16,186 nt of DNA from CAZSIA01 sp045126355 (lineage in GTDB: Bacteria > Bacillota_I > Bacilli_A > Acholeplasmatales > Anaeroplasmataceae), in assembly GCA_045126355.1 (NCBI GenBank), contig JBGVOE010000057.1:1-16186 (forward strand), read 5' to 3'. The notes under the pieces are model-generated. The model saw only the letters and a program-made list of their open reading frames with translations. It ran no database searches and was not told the DNA's origin. Positions 7,395 to 14,023 of the stretch are shown here, piece after piece. Every line of letters starts with the position of its first letter. The stretch's first letter is position 1. Made by a program: the position numbers and the translations under genes.

Positions 7395-8180
7395 TTAAAA
7401 CCAATATTGGTTCATATCATTTATTACTTCTTTGTTAATCTCTTCATCTACTGTATCAGGAATAACAGAATCAACCTCACAATTAGGACAAAGAGCAGTT
7501 ACTCCATTATCAATATATTCTTTTATGTCATCTTTTTCAAAAGCCTTACCACAATGAAAACAATAACATTTATTAGAATTCTCAATTAAATTTCTATTAC
7601 AAGCACAATACGCATGTAACTTTTTCATTAAAAATTCATGTTCATAAGAATATGATTGATTTCTTCTTAATTTACCAGAACCGTTGCATTGTTTTACTGC
7701 TGATATAATTAATATAAATACTATAACAACAAAAATCATCCCAACAATTAATAAACCATTATTTTGATTAGAAAACTCAGCTAAATATAAAATATATACA
7801 ATTAGAAGAGAAAAAATAATAGGAATTAAAATATTTCTTAACAAAACTCTTTTATTAATAGTAGTTTTTGCTTGATAATAATTATCTTTAACTTCATTAG
7901 AACTTACTATTTTTTGTTTAGTTTTCTTTTGAATAACCTCAACAACTAATTGTTCATCATAAGATATTCTTCTTTGACAATTAGGACATTTAAATTGATA
8001 ATCATATACATCATAATCATATCTAGGAAAACTACCATAATCATGATATCTATAATAGTCTCTATCGTCTTTTGATACAACTCGATGTGTTTTTTCTTTT
8101 TTTAAAATAGCTCCACATTTATGACAATGATATCTTTTAAATATCATCCCAAATGGAATTGATAAACTCTTTCCTTTCAT
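7395..8180 (-). CDS. two-TM membrane protein with zinc ribbons on both sides of the membrane segments
   Basis: A 261-residue protein of no named function. Two cysteine pairs, Cys19/Cys22 and Cys65/Cys68, look like one split zinc ribbon; between them is a Tyr- and Asp-rich stretch (41-61). Hydrophobic segments at about 114-134 and 142-163 form a hairpin, which would put both ends in the cytoplasm. The C-terminal part has another zinc ribbon, Cys207/Cys210 (CFHCGKAF) and Cys231/Cys234, inside a stretch resembling a small family of bacterial zinc-ribbon proteins that end ALCPNC..DSVIPD. The start codon overlaps the stop of the upstream gene by 4 nt (ATGA), so translation is coupled and the two products probably work together. 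It ends the operon that begins with the DUF3990-type gene. Confidence 0.72.
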   Translation of the reverse strand: MKGKSLSIPFGMIFKRYHCHKCGAILKKEKTHRVVSKDDRDYYRYHDYGSFPRYDYDVYDYQFKCPNCQRRISYDEQLVVEVIQKKTKQKIVSSNEVKDNYYQAKTTINKRVLLRNILIPIIFSLLIVYILYLAEFSNQNNGLLIVGMIFVVIVFILIISAVKQCNGSGKLRRNQSYSYEHEFLMKKLHAYCACNRNLIENSNKCYCFHCGKAFEKDDIKEYIDNGVTALCPNCEVDSVIPDTVDEEINKEVINDMNQYWF

Positions 8181-9487
8181 TTCAACACCCCACTTAATCC
8201 TTCATCATATATTAATTCATAGTAACTATATCCTAAATATCCTTCGTGATATGTTAATTCGATAGTATCATCTATCTCATAAGAATGATATACATAACTT
8301 TCTACTTTGAGTTCTTCTACATTACCATTAATAACAACTTTTAAATAATACAACTTGGTACTATATCTACCCGAACTAATTCTAGTTTCTTTATCGATAA
8401 TTGTATATTCAAATTGTTCCTCATCTGATGTATCAAATGTATAGTTAATTGTTTGAATTGTTAATAACGGAACCCCAAATACCATTAAAAAGACTAAAAT
8501 AAACGTAGCAAATGCTCCACCTATATATTCCTTTTTATCATCTTTATATTTTCTTAAAATAAAATAAAGAATAGTAGCTATAATAGCAACAACTCCTCCA
8601 ACTTTCAAGAACGCAAGAACGTTAATACTAGTTAAAAATATAGAATCATTTAATTCAAATACTTTATAAATACCAACACCAAAAGGATATATACATGTTA
8701 AAAAGCCATTAGCCATACCTGTTTTCTGAAACACTTTAAATCTAATTATATAAATCAATACATAAATTAAACTAAATATAAAAAAGAAAAAATATATGAT
8801 ATAATCCACTCTTTTAGGTAAGAAATTTAAAAGAAATAACATACATAATGGATATAAAAGTAAATACATTTTAGATAACGTATTTAAATATTTGCTGCAA
8901 GTTTTTGATATCAAAACTCCAAAAATAAATATTAACAAACACATTATCGATTTAAGAATATATGCAGTTTTATAACTTTTCAAATATTCAAATGGTAAAA
9001 ACAAAAGTAATATAATTAAAGGTATTATTAATGAAACTATTAAAGTAAATGTTAAAGTTCTTGAATCACGTCCCATTTCTATAGGATTAATAGTCTTATC
9101 TAGTTCTATAGGCTCAATAATTGGTGTAGGATATGGTTTAAAATCATTTCCTAAAACCTTAAGTCCAAAGAATTCTTTAGTTTTATTTACTCTAAATTCA
9201 AACAATTCTTTAACTAATTTTTCAAAAGGTTTAAATATAGTAACTTTACTTATAGAATTCTTATATTCTTCAATAACATCTACTTCCGTCTTCCATCCAT
9301 TAATTTGAATGTAAAGTTTATAGGGAGATAATGGACCAAGTTCATCATTAACCCATAAAACAATTTCACCGAAACTATTTTTATAACATAGTCTATCAGA
9401 ATTACATGGATCGACAGCTAATACAAAACCATATTTTTCTAAGAATTTATATTTTTTCTTAAATTCTTTAATATAACTATCACTCAT
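8177..9487 (-). CDS. seven-TM membrane protein with cytoplasmic N-terminal and external C-terminal domains
   Basis: A 436-residue protein that I do not recognise. Residues 1-140 are soluble, with a DPCNSDRLCYKNSFGEIVLWV segment and QINGWKTEVDV that look like a small folded domain. Hydrophobic segments lie near 145-166, 173-195, 207-223, 228-250, 259-276, 282-311 and 322-346. An odd number would leave the last 90 residues outside the cell; that tail (350-436) is polar and beta-strand-like, rich in Tyr, Glu and Thr. ATG at 9487 follows AGGAGG, located immediately after the stop of the HTH gene 18 nt upstream. It overlaps the zinc-ribbon gene by 4 nt. The tight spacing places it in the toxin-antitoxin transcript. 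Function unknown. Confidence 0.7.
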   Translation of the reverse strand: MSDSYIKEFKKKYKFLEKYGFVLAVDPCNSDRLCYKNSFGEIVLWVNDELGPLSPYKLYIQINGWKTEVDVIEEYKNSISKVTIFKPFEKLVKELFEFRVNKTKEFFGLKVLGNDFKPYPTPIIEPIELDKTINPIEMGRDSRTLTFTLIVSLIIPLIILLLFLPFEYLKSYKTAYILKSIMCLLIFIFGVLISKTCSKYLNTLSKMYLLLYPLCMLFLLNFLPKRVDYIIYFFFFIFSLIYVLIYIIRFKVFQKTGMANGFLTCIYPFGVGIYKVFELNDSIFLTSINVLAFLKVGGVVAIIATILYFILRKYKDDKKEYIGGAFATFILVFLMVFGVPLLTIQTINYTFDTSDEEQFEYTIIDKETRISSGRYSTKLYYLKVVINGNVEELKVESYVYHSYEIDDTIELTYHEGYLGYSYYELIYDEGLSGVLK

Positions 9488-9505
9488 AAAAACCTCCTAT
9501 TAATA

Positions 9506-10147
9506 CTAGCGCTCAATTAAATCTTCCATTTTACAACCAAGCACTCTAGATAAAGAGTATACTGTATCTAGACTTGCTTTATTAATATCTTTATTTCTTT
9601 GTTCGTACATCTGAATTGATCTTAGACTTACCCCTGAGTTTTCAGCAAGTTCTTTTTGAGTACATCCATAAATAGTTCTTATTCGCTTAAGATTAGTCTC
9701 AGGAAAACATAACTTAATTTTTTTATCTACAATTTCGACAAATTTTGTAATATCAGCTTCATGCAATGTATAATACATCTTTTCAAATTCTTTAATTGAT
9801 ATTGCTTTAAAAATATCACTATATTTTCTACCTGAATACCACTGATAATAGGCCAAAGCCCATCCTATCCAATATTGTGCAGAACGAAAATAATTTTCTT
9901 TTCTTTCTATCCTAATATCTTTACCTAACGTTTGTGTAAGAATTTCAACAACTAATTCCTGACCACTTTTACCAACTAAGTAATTTACTTCACCGTTTTC
10001 AAATTTCTCACAAACTTCACTAGCTAAAAATAACTTTACAAAATCTTCACTTAAAATATCACAAAAATTAATAGCAAAATCAAATGCATCACCTAAAACA
10101 GATTGAGCTCTACTTAAATATATTTCTTGGTATGCGTGCATCATCAT
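9506..10147 (-). CDS. HTH partner (putative antitoxin) of the DUF3990-type protein
   Basis: A 213-residue protein with two parts. Residues 5-145 form a helical domain seen in proteins encoded next to DUF3990 genes: YLSRAQSVLGDAFDFA, YLVGKSGQELV, then WIGWALAYYQWYSGRKYSDI and MYYTLHEADITKFVE. Residues 152-211 are a Cro/CI (Xre) helix-turn-helix: LKRIRTIYGCTQKELAENSG, recognition helix SLRSIQMYEQ, then a C-terminal KMEDLI helix. It probably neutralises the upstream toxin with the first part and represses the operon with the second, likely at the palindrome at 10837-10852. The start ATG at 10147 lies inside the toxin gene (38-nt overlap) and is preceded by a perfect AGGAGG at 10156-10161. The antitoxin role is inferred from pairing and domain content. 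Confidence 0.8.
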   Translation of the reverse strand: MMMHAYQEIYLSRAQSVLGDAFDFAINFCDILSEDFVKLFLASEVCEKFENGEVNYLVGKSGQELVVEILTQTLGKDIRIERKENYFRSAQYWIGWALAYYQWYSGRKYSDIFKAISIKEFEKMYYTLHEADITKFVEIVDKKIKLCFPETNLKRIRTIYGCTQKELAENSGVSLRSIQMYEQRNKDINKASLDTVYSLSRVLGCKMEDLIER

Positions 10148-10802
10148 TAGTAATACCTCCTCTTATGATATCTTGAATATATAATCCATCAGTCTCTTCT
10201 TCTAATAGCTTATAATATAGCGCATTTGCTTCATCATTTCTAGCTTTTCTTTTAACATAATACTCATCTTTAAATGCAACATCAAATCCTTGAAATTTTA
10301 AAGAAGAAAAAGCATATTGAGACTTAATTACAATTTGTTCCCCAAGTTTACCTAAGGTCATCGCTAAAGCTAGTTGTGAAACAGTTATTTGATTATTTAA
10401 AAATGCCTCAGCAAAGTCAAAATATGAATCATCAGCTCGATAACCTATTATAATATCATATGAATTTACATTGATACTAAAATTATCTATTAAATATTGT
10501 CTGGCTCTACGTGCTACAGGAGTTTTTAAAGAAAATAAACGATGTTGTACTAAAATAGCTATCCAATTTAAAATTGAGTACTCGGAAGTATTTAAATTTA
10601 AAACTTTCATATATTCAATATTAATAGTATAACAATTTGAAAAACCATTTTCTAAAGATGATACAGCCCATTCTTTAGCTAAAAGTTCACTTTCTGTACA
10701 ATAAAACCCTAAACCAAAATCATTGTTTTTTCTTCCCTCACCAAATATAGGATTTTTAATAATTTTATTTGAACCATGATATATAGTTAGTATTTTACTC
10801 AT
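10110..10802 (-). CDS. DUF3990 family protein, ADP-ribosyltransferase-like putative toxin
   Basis: A 230-residue protein matching the DUF3990 pattern: TIYHGSN at 6-12, NDFGLGFYCTES at 27-38 followed by AKEWA, then DIIIGYRADDSYF at 116-128, and LGEQIVIKSQYAF at 153-165. DUF3990 is grouped with the ADP-ribosyltransferase superfamily, and these blocks fit the NAD-binding pattern: His9-Gly10, Tyr34 and Glu155-Gln156 are the best candidates for substrate and catalytic residues. Members are commonly next to an HTH protein and considered toxins; the target is unknown. ATG at 10802 follows GAGGTGG. It is the first gene of a four-gene operon and its 3' end overlaps the antitoxin gene. The family assignment is from motif recall, the toxic activity is inferred. 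Confidence 0.8.
   Translation of the reverse strand: MSKILTIYHGSNKIIKNPIFGEGRKNNDFGLGFYCTESELLAKEWAVSSLENGFSNCYTINIEYMKVLNLNTSEYSILNWIAILVQHRLFSLKTPVARRARQYLIDNFSINVNSYDIIIGYRADDSYFDFAEAFLNNQITVSQLALAMTLGKLGEQIVIKSQYAFSSLKFQGFDVAFKDEYYVKRKARNDEANALYYKLLEEETDGLYIQDIIRGGITNDDARIPRNIFK
10156..10161 (-). promoter_or_regulatory. strong internal ribosome binding site for the HTH antitoxin
   Basis: A perfect AGGAGG on the minus strand lies inside the end of the toxin coding region, 8 nt before the antitoxin ATG. It fixes that start and allows antitoxin to be made at a higher rate than the toxin, whose site is GAGGTGG. Confidence 0.8.
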
Positions 10803-10832
10803 ATTAGAACCACCTCTTCTCTTAACACTTTA

Positions 10833-10861
10833 ATTGTATCACTATAGTGATATTAAGTCAA
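10833..10861 (-). promoter_or_regulatory. sigma-A promoter of the toxin-antitoxin operon
   Basis: TTGACT (10861-10856) and TACAAT (10838-10833) on the minus strand are separated by exactly 17 nt. Each box differs from consensus at one position. The toxin start codon lies about 30 nt downstream. Confidence 0.82.
10837..10852. promoter_or_regulatory. 16-bp perfect palindrome, candidate operator of the HTH antitoxin
   Basis: TATCACTATAGTGATA is its own reverse complement over all 16 bases. It fills the promoter spacer and touches the -10 box, so a bound dimer would exclude RNA polymerase. A two-fold-symmetric site of this size suits a Cro/CI-type dimer such as the one encoded two genes down. 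Confidence 0.72.
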
Positions 10862-10879
10862 ATCAAAGAGTCTTCATTA

Positions 10880-10942
10880 ATAAAGAAAAAACAAGCGGAG
10901 TGTTTGACCTTACTTTTGACAGTTTTATACTTCACTTGTTTT
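10880..10942 (-). terminator. long-loop terminator-like hairpin after the YwaF operon
   Basis: Arms of 14 nt (10942-10929 and 10901-10888) pair on the minus strand with one G-T wobble and one mismatch, starting AAAACAAG and closing CTTGTTTT, with a 27-nt loop, followed by TTCTTTATT. It lies about 170 nt after the YwaF stop codon. The long loop is unusual for a simple terminator. Confidence 0.5.
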
Positions 10943-11113
10943 ATTATTCAATATATACATTTATTTAATAAATATAATTCTTTAGCATCATAAACATTAA
11001 CTAAAGTAAGATTAAGTAATGTATATAGATATAGTACAATCTATATTATTATCTTTGGAATAATAAGATTACTACTTCTTTTAACTTAGTTTGTTAATAC
11101 ACTATTTTTATAA

Positions 11114-11914
11114 TTATACACCTAATTTATTTTGCTTTTTCTCTAATAAATACCATGGTGTATAAAATAATCCCCAAATTAAAACTAGTAAAAATGGTAA
11201 AGTTATTAAATACCACATTCCTTCTAAATGGAAAAGATTAGCTAACACTGTAAAAAGTGATTCCGGTTTATATAAAAACATAAAATTTGTTGACCAAAAT
11301 TTAAAATTATTAGTTACGGCTGCCATATGATTAGTAAATTGATTAATACCAAAAATTACAATTGATAATGGAATTAAAACATACGCTACATATTTTAAAT
11401 TTTTAAATTTAGGTTTAAATCCACCAGCTAATAACATAATTGGATATGCGATTAAGAAGATATGATATCCTGTTGAGAAAATAAAGATAAAATTATTTGG
11501 TGGAACACTTGTCCAAGTAGGAACAATAAGCGCTAATAAAGCACCAGGAAGTGCAAGAGCATATAAGAATTCACTAATCCAATTTTTACCCCAAATAGCG
11601 TGAGCTATACAGAAGAAAATATTAATTCCACATAAATGAAGAGGTAAAAAGCCAATTTCAAATTGATTTGTCGCAATTGAGATAATAAACATTTGCGCCT
11701 CTTCTATTAACATCAAACCTACTATAATCCATTGATATATTTTTCTTTTTTTATCATCACCCTTGCGATATAAATAAGCAAAAACAGTGCAGAAGATAAT
11801 AGTAGCTACAAGAATAAGAATATGTGTTAATGAAAACCAACTCCAAGAAGGAGTATCCCCATATTCTTCTACCCAAGATGATCGAGTTTTAAAAAAATCA
11901 GCTAAAAAAATCAT
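11114..11914 (-). CDS. YwaF family (TIGR02206) integral membrane protein, TMEM164-like
   Basis: A 266-residue protein with about seven membrane segments, the normal length for the YwaF family. Family marks: SLTHILIL with His31, EEAQMF at 71-76, FLPLHLCGIN at 89-98 with Cys95, FALALPGALLALIVP type helix at 117-132, GYHIFLIAYP with His151, and NFMFLYKP at 210-217. Cys95 corresponds to the Cys in eukaryotic TMEM164 that is reported to be needed for acyl transfer; activity in bacteria is not established. ATG at 11914 follows AGGAGG and overlaps the stop of the upstream four-TM gene by 4 nt. As last gene of the operon with the NAGPA-type glycosidase, it probably acts in envelope lipid or glycolipid metabolism (inference). 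Confidence 0.85.
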   Translation of the reverse strand: MIFLADFFKTRSSWVEEYGDTPSWSWFSLTHILILVATIIFCTVFAYLYRKGDDKKRKIYQWIIVGLMLIEEAQMFIISIATNQFEIGFLPLHLCGINIFFCIAHAIWGKNWISEFLYALALPGALLALIVPTWTSVPPNNFIFIFSTGYHIFLIAYPIMLLAGGFKPKFKNLKYVAYVLIPLSIVIFGINQFTNHMAAVTNNFKFWSTNFMFLYKPESLFTVLANLFHLEGMWYLITLPFLLVLIWGLFYTPWYLLEKKQNKLGV

Positions 11915-12312
11915 TTATTTTTCCTCCTAAGTAAAAATTCTATTAATAATAAAATCAAAGCCAATACAATAAAAATTATTCCAACTAAATAAAACCACAT
12001 ATAATATAGTGTATCTGCCCCAGCAATTTCATTTACTCCTCTTAGTATACTTCCTACTGTTATAGTAGCAATACCAGCATTATAAAAATTATAGGGCCAT
12101 TTTTTAAATGAATTAAGCTTACACAATAATAAATAAAGTAACGTACCACCAATTAGTGGATATAAAAACGCAAATGTTAAATAATCTGAATATACTTCAT
12201 GTGAGAACAAACTATATACTATCGAAAAAATGAAAGTAATAACACTAAAAACGAAATATATTATAGCTGTTTTGAAGTAAATTTTTTTAGTATCCGATAA
12301 AAACAATGTCAC
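11911..12312 (-). CDS. small four-TM membrane protein of unknown function
   Basis: A 133-residue protein with four hydrophobic segments (about 14-35, 45-64, 76-93 and 102-127) and a basic tail RRKNK. I do not recognise a family. The open frame extends upstream to a TTG at 12345, but the best start is GTG at 12310-12312, preceded by AAAGGAG with 5-nt spacing. With that start it overlaps the glycosidase gene by 26 nt instead of 59. It overlaps the YwaF gene by 4 nt. Its position between a secreted glycosidase and a membrane protein suggests an accessory membrane subunit, which is inference only. Confidence 0.7.
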   Translation of the reverse strand: MTLFLSDTKKIYFKTAIIYFVFSVITFIFSIVYSLFSHEVYSDYLTFAFLYPLIGGTLLYLLLCKLNSFKKWPYNFYNAGIATITVGSILRGVNEIAGADTLYYMWFYLVGIIFIVLALILLLIEFLLRRKNK

Positions 12313-13180
12313 TACTTCTCCTTTCTTTAATAACCTCACCATCAAATGTTGGTCTATTAATTATCTTATTATTAAAAATCATAACAGACGAACCACCGCC
12401 ATCTAAATTATAGGCATCACTACACCCAAACTCTCTTAATACATTGGCTAGTTCTAATAACGATAACCCTTTTTCATTTTCCATTCTTCCATCACTAACA
12501 AGCATTACATAATGAAGTGGTTCAACATACCCAATAGCAGTTCTTGGATTACTAACTTTATGAGCATCAACTTCACTTCTTTGTGTAACAACAATCTCAT
12601 TATCAATAATTAATCCTGGTCCAAAACAGAAAGTTTGCCATGCACCATTATTATGAACTTCTTTAATATTAACTAATTCTTCTTTAATTATTTCAAATTC
12701 TCCATTTTTATCAATAATCAATAAATCAGCATCTTCTCTTGGTAATCTTGTCTCATCAAATAAATAACCATTACGTATAACTAATCCCTTATCACGAAAA
12801 CCATAGTAATCACCATTGATAGCTAAGATTGCGTGATTTCTAGCTGCCATTACCGAAGGATATTCTTTAATATTTCTACCAAATTGATTTTTAGCTAATG
12901 CCGTTTGCAAATACGCTAAATGCTTGATTTTTATATCCGCAACATAAACAGTTGTATCATATCTTCTTACAGTTGAAATAGTAATAGAAATATTATTATC
13001 ACTATAAGAATCATCACTCACCATTACTTTTCCTTTGTCATGAGTAGGGATTTTTTGTTCTAAACCAACAATTCCTTGTGCCTCATAATCTACAGAAAAT
13101 ATGAAAGTAGCAAGTAAAGATAAAACTGTAGCTAATATTAAAATAAAAGTATAAATAATACAAAATAAATGTTTTTTCAC
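12287..13180 (-). CDS. membrane-anchored phosphodiester glycosidase (NAGPA domain)
   Basis: A 297-residue protein with one N-terminal membrane segment (about 4-29) and an external domain matching the NAGPA phosphodiester glycosidase family (PF09992). Visible marks: LAINGDYYGFRDKGLVIRNG from about 119, FCFGPGLIIDNEIV, SNPRTAIGY with the Arg-Thr-Ala-Ile core at about 212-216, LVSDGR, and the hallmark NLDGGGSSVM at about 258-267. The animal enzyme uncovers N-acetylglucosamine 1-phosphodiesters; bacterial members are thought to act on cell-surface glycans or phosphodiester-linked sugars. The frame is open to a GTG at 13189, but AAGGTGG lies 5 nt before the GTG at 13178-13180, which I take as the start. 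First gene of a three-gene overlapping operon with its own promoter. Confidence 0.85.
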   Translation of the reverse strand: MKKHLFCIIYTFILILATVLSLLATFIFSVDYEAQGIVGLEQKIPTHDKGKVMVSDDSYSDNNISITISTVRRYDTTVYVADIKIKHLAYLQTALAKNQFGRNIKEYPSVMAARNHAILAINGDYYGFRDKGLVIRNGYLFDETRLPREDADLLIIDKNGEFEIIKEELVNIKEVHNNGAWQTFCFGPGLIIDNEIVVTQRSEVDAHKVSNPRTAIGYVEPLHYVMLVSDGRMENEKGLSLLELANVLREFGCSDAYNLDGGGSSVMIFNNKIINRPTFDGEVIKERRSSDIVFIGY

Positions 13181-13198
13181 ATAAACCACCTTAAATAT

Positions 13199-13227
13199 AT
13201 TTTAACACTTATAAAATTACAAAACAA
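13199..13227 (-). promoter_or_regulatory. promoter of the glycosidase / four-TM / YwaF operon
   Basis: TTGTTT (13227-13222) and TAAAAT (13204-13199) on the minus strand are separated by exactly 17 nt. The -10 box ends only 18 nt before the GTG start, so the leader would be short but includes the AAGGTGG site. Confidence 0.55.
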
Positions 13228-13249
13228 TATAAAGAACAAAAGACTGTCA

Positions 13250-13266
13250 GAAACTATAATAGTTTC
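13250..13266 (-). terminator. terminator-like palindrome after pnuC
   Basis: GAAACTATTATAGTTTC on the minus strand forms a perfect 7-bp stem with a 3-nt loop, 25 nt after the pnuC stop codon. The following TGACAGTCTTTTG is a weak T tract, so this may be an inefficient terminator or a protein-binding palindrome. Confidence 0.4.
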
Positions 13267-13291
13267 ATAACATCCTCGCAAACATCCTATA

Positions 13292-14023
13292 TTAAATTAA
13301 ACATCCATCTTTCTTAATATCTTCTTTATCTAATCTTTGACTTTCTGATTGCTTTTTAGCTACCTTAGTGTAGTTTATCCATCCATAAACACAATTAATA
13401 ATCCATGATATATACATGAATACCATTGAATAATTAACAGCATTAAACCACATAATTAAACATAATACATTAAGTACTAACCACCAAATCCATTGTTCTT
13501 TATATCCTTTAATCATCAATAGTTGAGCAATAACAGCTATCACATTTGTAGCAGCATCAATATAAGCTTGACTACTATTTATTAGTGTTAAGAGATAACC
13601 AATCAAAATAGTAGAGATAATAGTAGTTATAATAGCTAAGATATATTGCTTAACAGTTAATTTTTTTGGTTTAATTTGTGTAGAACCATCTTCATTTAAA
13701 GCTAAATTCTTCTTCCAAATAAAGATTCCAATAACCATCGTAACTAGATAAAAAATGTTTTCAATTACCTCACCATAAAAATGTTCTTGAAAAGATAAAA
13801 CTAAATATGTAGTAGTTTGAATAAATCCAATATAGTAAAATGAAATCTTCCCTTTAGCACATAACACTACTGAAATAACTCCCGATATACCAGCTACAAT
13901 ATTTAAGATTGAATCTGGATTAATAATAAACACTATTACTTGAACTAATAACATAACTAACATATATAATTTTTCAAAAAGAGAATATCCTAACCAAAAT
14001 TCATTTAAAAAGAACTTTTTCAT
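13292..14023 (-). CDS. pnuC: PnuC nicotinamide riboside transporter
   Basis: A 243-residue seven-TM protein of the PnuC family, which lets nicotinamide riboside diffuse into the cell where phosphorylation traps it. Matching features: GISGVISVVLCAKGKISFYYIGFIQ at about 45-69 with the conserved cytoplasmic loop, EHFYGEVIENIFYLV, the second half with QLLMIKGYKEQWIWWLVLN, and Trp-rich segments at 178-193 that line the ribosyl-base site in characterised PnuC. Length is typical. Start ATG at 14023 overlaps the nadR stop by 4 nt. Pairing with a NadR carrying a ribosylnicotinamide kinase domain is the classic arrangement, and supports nicotinamide riboside as substrate over thiamine or riboflavin. 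Confidence 0.92.
   Translation of the reverse strand: MKKFFLNEFWLGYSLFEKLYMLVMLLVQVIVFIINPDSILNIVAGISGVISVVLCAKGKISFYYIGFIQTTTYLVLSFQEHFYGEVIENIFYLVTMVIGIFIWKKNLALNEDGSTQIKPKKLTVKQYILAIITTIISTILIGYLLTLINSSQAYIDAATNVIAVIAQLLMIKGYKEQWIWWLVLNVLCLIMWFNAVNYSMVFMYISWIINCVYGWINYTKVAKKQSESQRLDKEDIKKDGCLI

Larger units (their letters stand above)
10803..11113. other. 311-bp gene-free stretch between the toxin operon and the YwaF gene
   Basis: It holds the toxin operon promoter and palindrome (10833-10861) and a terminator-like hairpin (10880-10942). The rest, 10943-11113, is AT-rich with no credible gene on either strand. Two small neighbouring hairpins occur there: ATATAGAT/ATCTATAT at 11023-11046 with an 8-nt loop, and TTATTAT/ATAATAA at 11046-11066 with loop CTTTGGA. 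They would lie in the 3' untranslated part of the YwaF transcript; I cannot assign a role and they may be chance in AT-rich DNA. Confidence 0.7.

Noticed and set aside
7407..7589. Plus-strand open frame of 60 codons
   Set aside because: Antisense to the zinc-ribbon gene's cysteine motifs; no ribosome binding site.
10943..11113. Small RNA or short peptide gene in the gene-free stretch
   Set aside because: Only short AT-rich hairpins and frames of about ten to fifteen codons without ribosome binding sites are present.
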